Below the pieces are notes generated by a model. The model made no database searches. It was given only the letters and a program-made list of their open reading frames with translations, and was not told where the DNA came from. Below are positions 7,395 to 13,399 of a DNA stretch of 14,133 bases, piece by piece. The position numbers and the translations under genes were made by a program. The DNA is from Gammaproteobacteria bacterium (lineage in GTDB: Bacteria > Pseudomonadota > Gammaproteobacteria > Arenicellales > JAHEKD01). The stretch covers positions 1 through 14,133 of the forward strand of contig JAHEKD010000013.1 in the NCBI GenBank assembly GCA_024638545.1, read 5' to 3'. How positions within the stretch are numbered: position 1 is the stretch's first letter; each line of letters begins with the position of its first letter.

Positions 7395-7414
7395 GCGGCT
7401 CATTGTGAAGCCGC
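7395..7414 (-). terminator. Weak hairpin downstream of the truncated frame
   Basis: GCGGCT (7395-7400) and AGCCGC (7409-7414) form a GC-rich 6-bp stem with an 8-base loop, 38 bases after the stop of the startless frame at 7452-7690 on the - strand. The following bases (GATCTTTACAAC) are only slightly T-rich. It could be the remains of that gene's terminator. Confidence 0.35.
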
Positions 7415-7451
7415 TCATGACGCAAGAGCTTCAACTCTATTTTTAAGTTCT

Positions 7452-7690
7452 TTATTCTATTGGGCCAGAATCTGCTGCTTCACAATAGTGACGAATATTG
7501 ACGTGGCAGTCGCCACCGTTACGGTCATGCTCCCTGCACGCATATCTGATTTCATTTGGGATGGACGCATCTTCGTATTGTTTAATCAGCCATGGTAATA
7601 CCAGTTTCTGACCGTCCTTGATGCTGGTTCCATCGACCTTGCAGCGTCCGTCGTCCTTATCGTCCGATGCACGGACGACCTTAACCCGGT
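7452..7690 (-). pseudogene. 5'-truncated reading frame of a Cys-containing protein, unknown function
   Basis: On the - strand a frame of about 80 codons ends at TAA 7454-7452 and shows protein-like composition, but has no ATG, GTG or TTG anywhere before the in-frame TAG at 7715-7713. It contains DDKDDGRCKVDG, KDGQKLVLPWLIKQYEDA, IPNEIRYACREHDRNGGDC and HVNIRHYCEAADSGPIE. The four cysteines suggest an exported, disulfide-bonded protein. The upstream edge coincides with the left inverted repeat of the element at 7691-7912. The simplest reading is that the element's arrival removed or separated the 5' part. No family is recognised. It is on the same strand as vgrG, about 0.6 kb upstream of it. 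An effector or immunity remnant is possible but unsupported. Confidence 0.45.
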
Positions 7691-7912
7691 TTAACCCGCA
7701 TTTCTCACCACCCTACTACTGCGACGGTCCCTTGCCACGCCCTGTGGGCATTTTACTCGGTCAGGGTCCTCGACATCGTGTCAACGGATGCCTGTGGGCC
7801 CTTGTGCCGGCACATATGCTAATAACATAATGCCGGCCTTTGGTCGTAAAACCCATACAGGCCGCATCCTTTAACCGTCTCGCTACGAAGTCCGGTGAGA
7901 AATGCGGGCTAA
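7691..7912. mobile_element. 222-bp element with 19-bp terminal inverted repeats (MITE-like or IS remnant)
   Basis: The left end TTAACCCGCATTTCTCACC (7691-7709) and the right end GGTGAGAAATGCGGGCTAA (7894-7912) are inverted copies with one mismatch in 19. Beyond the ends, weaker inverted similarity continues inward: CGCCCTGTGGG near 7739 and, at the right, the complement GGCCTGTATGGG near 7853-7864. The interior also has a direct repeat CCTGTGGGC (7741-7749, 7791-7799) and a 10-bp palindrome GTGCCGGCAC (7804-7813). No transposase-length ORF is inside. No clear target-site duplication is seen. It could be a non-autonomous transposon, the fused ends of a deleted IS, or a pair of inverted intergenic repeats. 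Confidence 0.5.
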
Positions 7913-7989
7913 TTTGCATCAATTGGCTGAAACATTGGCACCAAATTAAAATCAAATGTCGGATATTTATTACCCTGGTCTCTGTTGCA

Positions 7990-8017
7990 TTGACCTCAAT
8001 TGTTAAATTGTTATAAA
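7990..8017 (+). promoter_or_regulatory. Candidate sigma-70 promoter of the HTH-REC / H-NOX operon
   Basis: TTGACC (7990-7995) and TATAAA (8012-8017) are separated by 16 bases and lie in a very AT-rich stretch. They would give a start near 8024 and a leader of about 70 bases before the GTG at 8098. It is the best promoter-like pair upstream of this operon. No known NO-regulator site (for example NsrR or DNR/FNR type) is convincing beside it. Confidence 0.4.
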
Positions 8018-8097
8018 TTTTTCATTATTAATTGAATAATATGATAATAATGATAATATTAGTAATACTGAAATCAAATTTAAAGTTAATACTCATC

Positions 8098-8685
8098 GTG
8101 ACTGATAAAAAAGGCTACTACACTACCCTGGAAGCTGCAAAAATGCTGGACGTTTCCGTGCGTACCGTTCAATTATGGGTAGAAGACGGCAAGCTGCAGG
8201 GTTGGAAAACTGCAGGCGGGCACCGCCGTATTGCCGTGCACAGTGTTGAAAACATGCTGGAAGGGCAACAAGCAGCGCCGCTGAAAAAATCCAGTAAAAA
8301 GCCGCTAATCCTCATTGTTGAAGATAATCCGACAGTGATGAAGTTATATCAGGCGGCTATTGAATCGTGGGACTTACCGGTCCAGGTCATCAGTGTCGAG
8401 AACGGATTCCTTGGCTTGATGGAAGTCGGCCGATCGCGCCCCAATCTGATCATTACCGATATCTTCATGCCCGGGATGGATGGGCTGCAAATGATCCATG
8501 CCCTGTACAAGGAGGTCAATCTGGACAAAGTCAAGATTGTGGTAATCAGTGGGTTGTCACAGGAGGAAATCCAGTATCGCGGTGGTATCCCGCAGGGCAT
8601 ACCATTTTACAAAAAACCCGTCGACTTGAACAAGCTGAAAGAGATTGTGCAACAGACGATCGCAAATCAAAAACAGGATCAGTAA
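8098..8685 (+). CDS. Response regulator with N-terminal MerR/excisionase-type HTH and C-terminal receiver
   Basis: This is a putative DNA-binding response regulator, 195 aa from the GTG at 8098. Residues 7-55 form an excisionase/BldC/MerR-type winged helix (YYTTLEAAKMLDVSVRTVQL, then GWKTAGGHRRI). A lysine-rich linker (57-68) follows, and residues 69-188 form a receiver. The acidic pocket is Glu75/Asp76, the phospho-acceptor is Asp121 in IITDIFMPGMDG, the switch Ser151 is in VVISGLS, and Lys173 is in FYKKP, all as expected for an active receiver. The order HTH-then-REC is the reverse of most response regulators. The frame is open upstream to 8032, but that stretch is AT-rich leader coding a low-complexity hydrophobic run, so GTG is preferred although its ribosome site is weak. 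It is three bases before the H-NOX gene, so its partner is very probably the kinase two genes on. Confidence 0.88.
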   Translation: MTDKKGYYTTLEAAKMLDVSVRTVQLWVEDGKLQGWKTAGGHRRIAVHSVENMLEGQQAAPLKKSSKKPLILIVEDNPTVMKLYQAAIESWDLPVQVISVENGFLGLMEVGRSRPNLIITDIFMPGMDGLQMIHALYKEVNLDKVKIVVISGLSQEEIQYRGGIPQGIPFYKKPVDLNKLKEIVQQTIANQKQDQ

Positions 8686-8688
8686 GCT

Positions 8689-9225
8689 ATGAAAGGAATA
8701 TTATTCGTTGAATTTGTAGATTTTCTCGAGAACAAGCTTGGCGAGGATCATACCCAGGAGCTCATCGATGATGCAAATCTGGATTCCGGCGGTGCCTACA
8801 GCCGCGTCGGGCAGTATGACTACCAGGAAATGATCCAGCTGCTGACGATGGCCGCATCAAAATCCGGTGAACAGGCCGATGAGTTATTAAAAGAATACGC
8901 TGAACACATATTCAGAGTCTTTAATCGGGACTACAGTGACTTTTTCAAAGAGATCAATTCCGGGGTGGAAATGCTGAAAACCGTTGATGACCACATTCAT
9001 GTCGAAGTCAGAAAACTCTATCCGGATGCTGAACTACCAAAATTCACCTACCAGGAAGATAGTCAGCAATTGCTTTTGCATTACCGCTCTCCCAGGCCAT
9101 TGGCCGCTATAGCTGAGGCACTATTAAAAGCATGTCTGAAGCATTTCGGCAGCACTGAAAAGCTGATTGTATCCGATATCGCCGAGGATCAAAAATCTGC
9201 CAGATTCGTCATTTCCAAAAACTAG
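8689..9225 (+). CDS. H-NOX heme-nitric-oxide-binding sensor protein
   Basis: This is a stand-alone cytosolic heme protein that senses nitric oxide and passes the signal to a partner kinase. The 178-residue product covers the full domain. MKGILFVEFVDFLENKLG at the N-terminus is the usual opening. His104, in VDDHIHVEVRKLYPDAELP, is in the position of the proximal heme ligand. Tyr132-x-Ser134-x-Arg136 (YRSPR) is the invariant heme-propionate clamp. The residue nine after that Tyr is Ile141, where O2-binding homologues have a distal Tyr, so NO selectivity is expected (inference by position counting). It sits between the HTH-receiver gene (three-base gap) and the hybrid kinase (three-base gap), the usual hnoX-hnoK arrangement. 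Ribosome sites are weak, consistent with coupled translation. Identification is secure. Confidence 0.95.
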   Translation: MKGILFVEFVDFLENKLGEDHTQELIDDANLDSGGAYSRVGQYDYQEMIQLLTMAASKSGEQADELLKEYAEHIFRVFNRDYSDFFKEINSGVEMLKTVDDHIHVEVRKLYPDAELPKFTYQEDSQQLLLHYRSPRPLAAIAEALLKACLKHFGSTEKLIVSDIAEDQKSARFVISKN

Positions 9226-9228
9226 ACA

Positions 9229-10890
9229 ATGTCTTCAGATCTAAAAAAACAGCTTGATTTGGCCAGACGTCGCTCAGCCCGGTATAAAGCAGCAGCACGC
9301 GAGTCCGAAAGACTGCTTGAGGAAAAATCACGGCAACTGTTCAAGACTAATGAGGAACTCAAGGATATACAGGCCAACCTGGCTGATCAGGTCAAGCAGC
9401 GCACCGCCGAACTCAGGAAGGCGAACCGGAAATTACAAACTGCCTCCAGGCATAAATCGGAATTTCTGGCCATTTGCTCTCATGAACTGAGAACGCCGCT
9501 AAATGCCATTATCGGGCTCAGCGAACTGCTGTTAAAAGAAAAGCCATCCGTTAGACAAACCGACTACCTGTTAACCATCCAGACAGCAACGCAATCTCTG
9601 CTTTACATGATCAATGATATTTTGGATTTCTCTAAGATTGAAGCTGGCAAGATGGAAATTGCAAAACAGGTATTTAATCCTGTCGAGCAATTAACCCAGC
9701 TGTCGCGATTGTTCGAATTTCAGGCAAACGATAAATCCCTGAAATTACAGGTCCGTATTGATGATAACGTTCCGCCATATATCGAATCCGATTTAAACCG
9801 GTTTAAACAAATTGCGATAAATTTAATCAGTAATGCTATTAAATTTACCCCAACGGGCGGCGTGCGCATTCGCCTAACATACCGGGAGCCATTGCTCAGT
9901 ATTCGCGTAACCGACACGGGCAGTGGTATAGACAAAGAAAAGCTGGAACAGATTTTTGAGGCATTCGAGCAGGTATCGGCGGTAGAGGGCGGGACCGGGC
10001 TAGGACTGAGCATAACCAATAAACTGTGCTCACTGATGGGCGGACAGATCATTTGCTGGAGCAAAGCTAACTTTGGATCTGTATTTACTGCAAGTATCAA
10101 GGTGAATCAGGCTCAACACACAGTTGATAACCGGCAAATGAAACAAGACAGACATCAGGCCTCCGGCCAGCAAAAAATCCTGGTGGCCGAGGATAATTTG
10201 ACCAACCAGAAAGTCATCAGATCCCAGCTTGAAGCGTTGGGACACACCGTTACGCTGGTCGATGATGGCGAACAGGCCATGCAGACACTGCAAAAACAGT
10301 CTTTTGACCTGCTGATCCTGGACAATCAAATGCCTGTGCTAGATGGAATAAACACACTCAAAGCCGTACGTAACAGCGGCTCAGGAATTGCCGATCTTCC
10401 CGTGATTGCACTGACCGCCAATGCATTTGCGGGTGAAAAGGAAAGATTCCTGGCTTCTGGCTTTGATGCCTATTTAAGTAAACCGGTGCTGCTTGATGAA
10501 TTGGCCACTACAATCGGTCAACTGGTTCAGCCAGGCCCAGAATGCGTGCCCAAAAAAGTTATCGATGAAACTTATTTTAAAAAGCAGTTTGGTGAAAACG
10601 CACAATTAATTACCGCCCAACTGGTGCCCATATTTATCGAACAGACGGAAAAAGACCTGCGATTACTAAAGCAGGCAGTTACGACGCAAAATAGTCAGCA
10701 GGTAAAAATAACCAGCCATTCGATAAAAGGGGCGGCAGCCAGCGTCGGCGCCATGCCCATGTGCGACACGCTGACCATGCTTGAGACGTCTTCCGATGCA
10801 GCCGAGCAATCGGATTTACTGGCGGATATTGTAAAGCTATTCAGTCAAACCAGATCTGCACTGCAGCATATGATTAGTAACGGTGAGTGA
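9229..10890 (+). CDS. Soluble hybrid histidine kinase with receiver and HPt domains (H-NOX-associated)
   Basis: This is a hybrid sensor kinase, 553 aa, with no membrane segment. Domain order is: coiled coil (about 1-75, charged heptads); HisKA with the phospho-accepting His85 in SHELRTPLNAI; HATPase with N-box NLISNAIKFT (198-207), G1 DTGSGID (229-235) and G2 GGTGLGL (254-260); receiver (316-432) with Asp322, phospho-acceptor Asp365 in LLILDNQMPVLDG and Lys418 in LSKPV; HPt (about 445-550) with His497 in TSHSIKGAAASVGA. All phosphorelay residues are present. The kinase lacks a sensory domain of its own, and H-NOX is encoded three bases upstream, so H-NOX is the probable input. The HPt would then pass phosphate to Asp121 of the HTH-receiver. 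Its stop overlaps or abuts the flippase start. Whether NO inhibits or activates it cannot be told from sequence. Confidence 0.95.
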   Translation: MSSDLKKQLDLARRRSARYKAAARESERLLEEKSRQLFKTNEELKDIQANLADQVKQRTAELRKANRKLQTASRHKSEFLAICSHELRTPLNAIIGLSELLLKEKPSVRQTDYLLTIQTATQSLLYMINDILDFSKIEAGKMEIAKQVFNPVEQLTQLSRLFEFQANDKSLKLQVRIDDNVPPYIESDLNRFKQIAINLISNAIKFTPTGGVRIRLTYREPLLSIRVTDTGSGIDKEKLEQIFEAFEQVSAVEGGTGLGLSITNKLCSLMGGQIICWSKANFGSVFTASIKVNQAQHTVDNRQMKQDRHQASGQQKILVAEDNLTNQKVIRSQLEALGHTVTLVDDGEQAMQTLQKQSFDLLILDNQMPVLDGINTLKAVRNSGSGIADLPVIALTANAFAGEKERFLASGFDAYLSKPVLLDELATTIGQLVQPGPECVPKKVIDETYFKKQFGENAQLITAQLVPIFIEQTEKDLRLLKQAVTTQNSQQVKITSHSIKGAAASVGAMPMCDTLTMLETSSDAAEQSDLLADIVKLFSQTRSALQHMISNGE

Positions 10891-10892
10891 AA

Positions 10893-12167
10893 ATGTTAAA
10901 ACGACTCACCGCCAATAAATTCATCAACAGCCTGGGCTGGCTGGGTTTGAGTGAATTGATCATCCGGATAACGCGGCTTGTTGCGGCTGTTGTGCTTGCC
11001 CGCATGCTGGATCCAGTCACCTTCGGTCTGGCTGCGATTGTGCTCACCGTTAATGAGCTTGTTCGTGTCATGAATCAAAACGGCATCAGTGCCAAGATCG
11101 TTCAATGTGAAGAGGCCCAACTTGAGGAAATTTGCAATACGGCCTATCGGATTAATTTTATTCTGTGTCTTGGTCTTTGCGCTATACAGTGCCTGATCGC
11201 CTATCCCCTGGCCAGTTTTTACCAGGCACCGCAGATTATTCCAATGCTGCAGGTTTTATCGCTGGTATATCTTATGATGCCTTTTGGTATGGTGCAGTCT
11301 GCACTGGTCAAACGCCGGCAGCGCATGAAAATCCGCGCCGTTATCGATGGTGGCCAGGTTGCCGTAGACAATCTCATTACCGCTGCCCTGGCATTGTGTG
11401 GACTGGGTGCCTGGGCGATTGTATTGCCAAAATTTTTGACCGCACCGATCTGGGTGATCGGTTATCGCAAAGCAATGCCGTGGCGGCACAGTGGGAGAAT
11501 TTTTGAGTTTAAACATTTTAGTGAAATATTTGTATTCGGCCGGTATTTTCTTAGTATTGAGTGCCTCAAGGCAGCCAGAATGAACCTGGACAACCTCATA
11601 ATCGGACGTTTACTGGGCATGGAAATTCTGGGACTCTATTATTTTGCCCGTAACGCCGGACTGGGTTTCAGTTTATCACTTTGCAATGCCATTAACGTCG
11701 CACTGTTTCCGAACCTCTGCGAGATTGCCAACGATAATGACAGGCTCAAACAGCGTTTTGTCAATCGACTGCTGATCATTGCCGTTGTCGTAATTCCTTT
11801 GATCTCGCTACAGGTATTTCTGGCACCCTGGTATGTACCGATAATTTTTGGTGAACAGTGGATTTCGGCCATCCCGGTGCTGATGATGTTGTGCCTGTCC
11901 GCTATGGTCAGGCCGTTTGCAGACGGTGCCTCGGCACTGTTGATCTCAAAAAACCTGATAAAGATTGACTTAAAGTGGCAGCTTGTTTTTACAATAATAT
12001 TTTTGATGACTGTCAGCATTACGTCACTGTTCAATATCTATGCAGTTGCCGGCGGTATCCTGCTGGTTTACGTGATCACTCACCCTGTCTATGTCTATTA
12101 CAGCTGGAACAAACTGTTCAGGCAAAAACCGATAAAGTATACAAATAAGGAGTTAATGTCATGGTAA
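10893..12167 (+). CDS. Polysaccharide flippase, Wzx/MOP superfamily
   Basis: This is an inner-membrane exporter expected to flip a lipid-linked oligosaccharide across the membrane. The product is 424 aa from the ATG at 10893. An alternative GTG at 10887 overlaps the kinase stop; the ATG is preferred because GGTGAG lies five bases upstream. The protein has about twelve hydrophobic segments. It opens with LTANKFINSLGWLGLSELII and RLVAAVVLARMLDPVTFG, the typical first-helix region of the polysaccharide-synthesis (RfbX/Wzx-like) family. It also has IKRRQRMKI-like basic loops (VKRRQRMKIRAV) and the central NLIIGRLLGMEILGLYYFAR segment. The end is basic (RQKPIKYTNKE). It is directly downstream of the sensor kinase, with no room for a terminator or promoter, and it overlaps the glycosyltransferase gene by seven bases. 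A lipid-II-type (MurJ) role is unlikely given the context. Confidence 0.9.
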   Translation: MLKRLTANKFINSLGWLGLSELIIRITRLVAAVVLARMLDPVTFGLAAIVLTVNELVRVMNQNGISAKIVQCEEAQLEEICNTAYRINFILCLGLCAIQCLIAYPLASFYQAPQIIPMLQVLSLVYLMMPFGMVQSALVKRRQRMKIRAVIDGGQVAVDNLITAALALCGLGAWAIVLPKFLTAPIWVIGYRKAMPWRHSGRIFEFKHFSEIFVFGRYFLSIECLKAARMNLDNLIIGRLLGMEILGLYYFARNAGLGFSLSLCNAINVALFPNLCEIANDNDRLKQRFVNRLLIIAVVVIPLISLQVFLAPWYVPIIFGEQWISAIPVLMMLCLSAMVRPFADGASALLISKNLIKIDLKWQLVFTIIFLMTVSITSLFNIYAVAGGILLVYVITHPVYVYYSWNKLFRQKPIKYTNKELMSW

Positions 12168-13135
12168 CAATCAGTGTGGTTATGCCAGTCTATAACGTTG
12201 AGGCTTATATTGAGCAGGCCATAGAATCTGTTCTCGCCCAGACCATGCAGGATTTTGAATTAATAATTATCGATGATGACGGTCAGGATCGTTCAATTGA
12301 CCTGGCCAGACAATTCAGAGACGACCGCATCAGGATCATCCAGCAAAACAATCGCGGCCTTGCCGGTGCCCGCAATACCGGAATCCGTGATGCACGTGGA
12401 AAATATATCGCCTTTCTCGATTCGGATGATTTCTGGGATTCGAGAAAACTTGAAAGACACGTAAAGCTGATGGAGAGCAAACCAGATTGCGGAGTGAGTT
12501 TCAGCAGTTCGCTGTTTGTGGATGAAAACGGGCAGTCGCTGAATCGAATACAGCAGCCTGAACGCAAGAAAGATTATGATGCGGCCTACGTATTTATTCG
12601 TAACCCGATTGGAAACGGTTCAGCCCCCGTGATTCGCAGGCAGGTATTAAAGGCCATAGAGTTTGCCGTACACTCGCACGCCCATCGGCAGTATTTCGAC
12701 GAGTCGCTAAGGCAATCTGAGGACGTGGAATGCTGGACCCGAATCTCACTGTTAACCAAAACAACATTTATGTTTATTGATGAACCGTTAACCTGTTATC
12801 GCGTCAACAACGGCGGGCTATCAGCCAATGTCCAGGACCAGTACAGAACCTGGCTGAGTTTGCTGGACAAACTGCATGACTACGCACCGGATTTCGCTAA
12901 AACGCATGGTAATCTGGCAAAGGCGTTTCAATTACGTTATCTTGCCCGGCGGCTTGTTTTTCAGCAACACTCATTCAAGGCCGCCGGTTATATAGTAAAA
13001 GCGGTGCACACTGATCATCGAGTTATTTGGCGCGAGCCCGGCAAGACACTTGAGACGGCGATGGCTGCGCTGGTTTTCTGTCTGATTCCTGCCCCATTTA
13101 AAAATCCGTTAATGAAGCGTTTGATGGGTTTATAA
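12161..13135 (+). CDS. Family-2 glycosyltransferase
   Basis: This is a cytosolic or membrane-associated transferase adding a sugar from a nucleotide-sugar to a growing glycan. The 324-residue product has a GT-A fold at its N-terminus: ISVVMPVYNVEAYIEQAIES (4-23), IIIDDDGQDRS (35-45, the nucleotide-binding acidic patch), NRGLAGARNTG (64-74) and the metal-binding FLDSDDFW (85-92). The acceptor-side acidic motif SEDVECW is at 186-192. Residues about 230-324 are a less conserved helical tail, ending with a hydrophobic patch MAALVFCLIPAPF. AAGGAG at 12147-12152 lies eight bases before the ATG. It overlaps the flippase gene by seven bases, so the two are co-translated. Donor and linkage cannot be predicted. 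Confidence 0.94.
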   Translation: MVTISVVMPVYNVEAYIEQAIESVLAQTMQDFELIIIDDDGQDRSIDLARQFRDDRIRIIQQNNRGLAGARNTGIRDARGKYIAFLDSDDFWDSRKLERHVKLMESKPDCGVSFSSSLFVDENGQSLNRIQQPERKKDYDAAYVFIRNPIGNGSAPVIRRQVLKAIEFAVHSHAHRQYFDESLRQSEDVECWTRISLLTKTTFMFIDEPLTCYRVNNGGLSANVQDQYRTWLSLLDKLHDYAPDFAKTHGNLAKAFQLRYLARRLVFQQHSFKAAGYIVKAVHTDHRVIWREPGKTLETAMAALVFCLIPAPFKNPLMKRLMGL

Positions 13136-13399
13136 ATAAACGGCTTCTTCACACGCTAGCACATCGATAGCTATCCCCCGTGAACCATCGCTACAGCTAT
13201 GCATTGGTGGACCATCGCCCAGCCTTTATCGATAGATTGAACCAATATTCCAAAACCTGGTTAGAAATGCGGGTTAATGATCAGTTGTAAATGCGTTAAC
13301 ACTGACCCTGCCAAGATCGGAGAAATAGCGCCTGCGCGGGATTTCAATCAGTATTGTCGCCACTCACATCAGAACACCGAAAGCCATGATCGCCGGCTA
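13136..13399. other. Intergenic stretch with a third copy of the 19-bp repeat
   Basis: This is 264 bases between convergent genes. It contains the third 19-bp repeat copy (13259-13277) and a possible 36-codon + strand frame from GTG 13180 to TAA 13290 that reads protein-like (HRYSYALVDHRPAFIDRL, then TWLEMRVNDQL) but matches nothing recognised and has no ribosome site. No convincing terminator is seen for either flanking gene. Confidence 0.45.
13259..13277 (+). repeat. Third copy of the 19-bp repeat
   Basis: GGTTAGAAATGCGGGTTAA differs in one base from the complement of the left end at 7691-7709 and in two bases from the right end at 7894-7912. It has the same orientation as the right end. 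No inverted partner is found near it. Confidence 0.6.

Larger units (their letters stand above)
6820..8097. other. Gene-poor, decayed intergenic zone
   Basis: This is 1.28 kb without an intact gene. From left to right it holds the vgrG leader with the dyad at 6882-6904, a methyltransferase relic (6961-7083), unassigned sequence to about 7390, a hairpin (7395-7414), the startless frame (7452-7690), the inverted-repeat element (7691-7912), and an AT-rich promoter and leader for the sensor operon (7913-8097). In 7084-7390 nothing is recognised except a 30-codon open frame on the - strand starting near 7233, which is not supported by any family. Confidence 0.6.

Noticed and set aside
7618..7830. 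A 70-codon + strand ORF
   Set aside because: It runs antisense through the startless - strand frame and across the inverted-repeat end, with biased composition and no family match; treated as a shadow.
7691..7912. Integron attC site
   Set aside because: The ends do not show the GTTRRRY / RYYYAAC core sites and there is no cassette structure around them.
7761..7955. A 64-codon - strand ORF inside the inverted-repeat element
   Set aside because: It spans the right element end, lacks a ribosome site and resembles no transposase; probably chance.
8032..8097. Longer N-terminus for the HTH-receiver protein
   Set aside because: The extra 22 residues are a low-complexity product of the AT-rich leader and lie just after the promoter; the GTG at 8098 fits the domain start.
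4419..8097. Complete type VI or extracellular injection cluster
   Set aside because: Only the spike and tip genes are present; no sheath, tube, baseplate or ATPase reading frame exists in the window.
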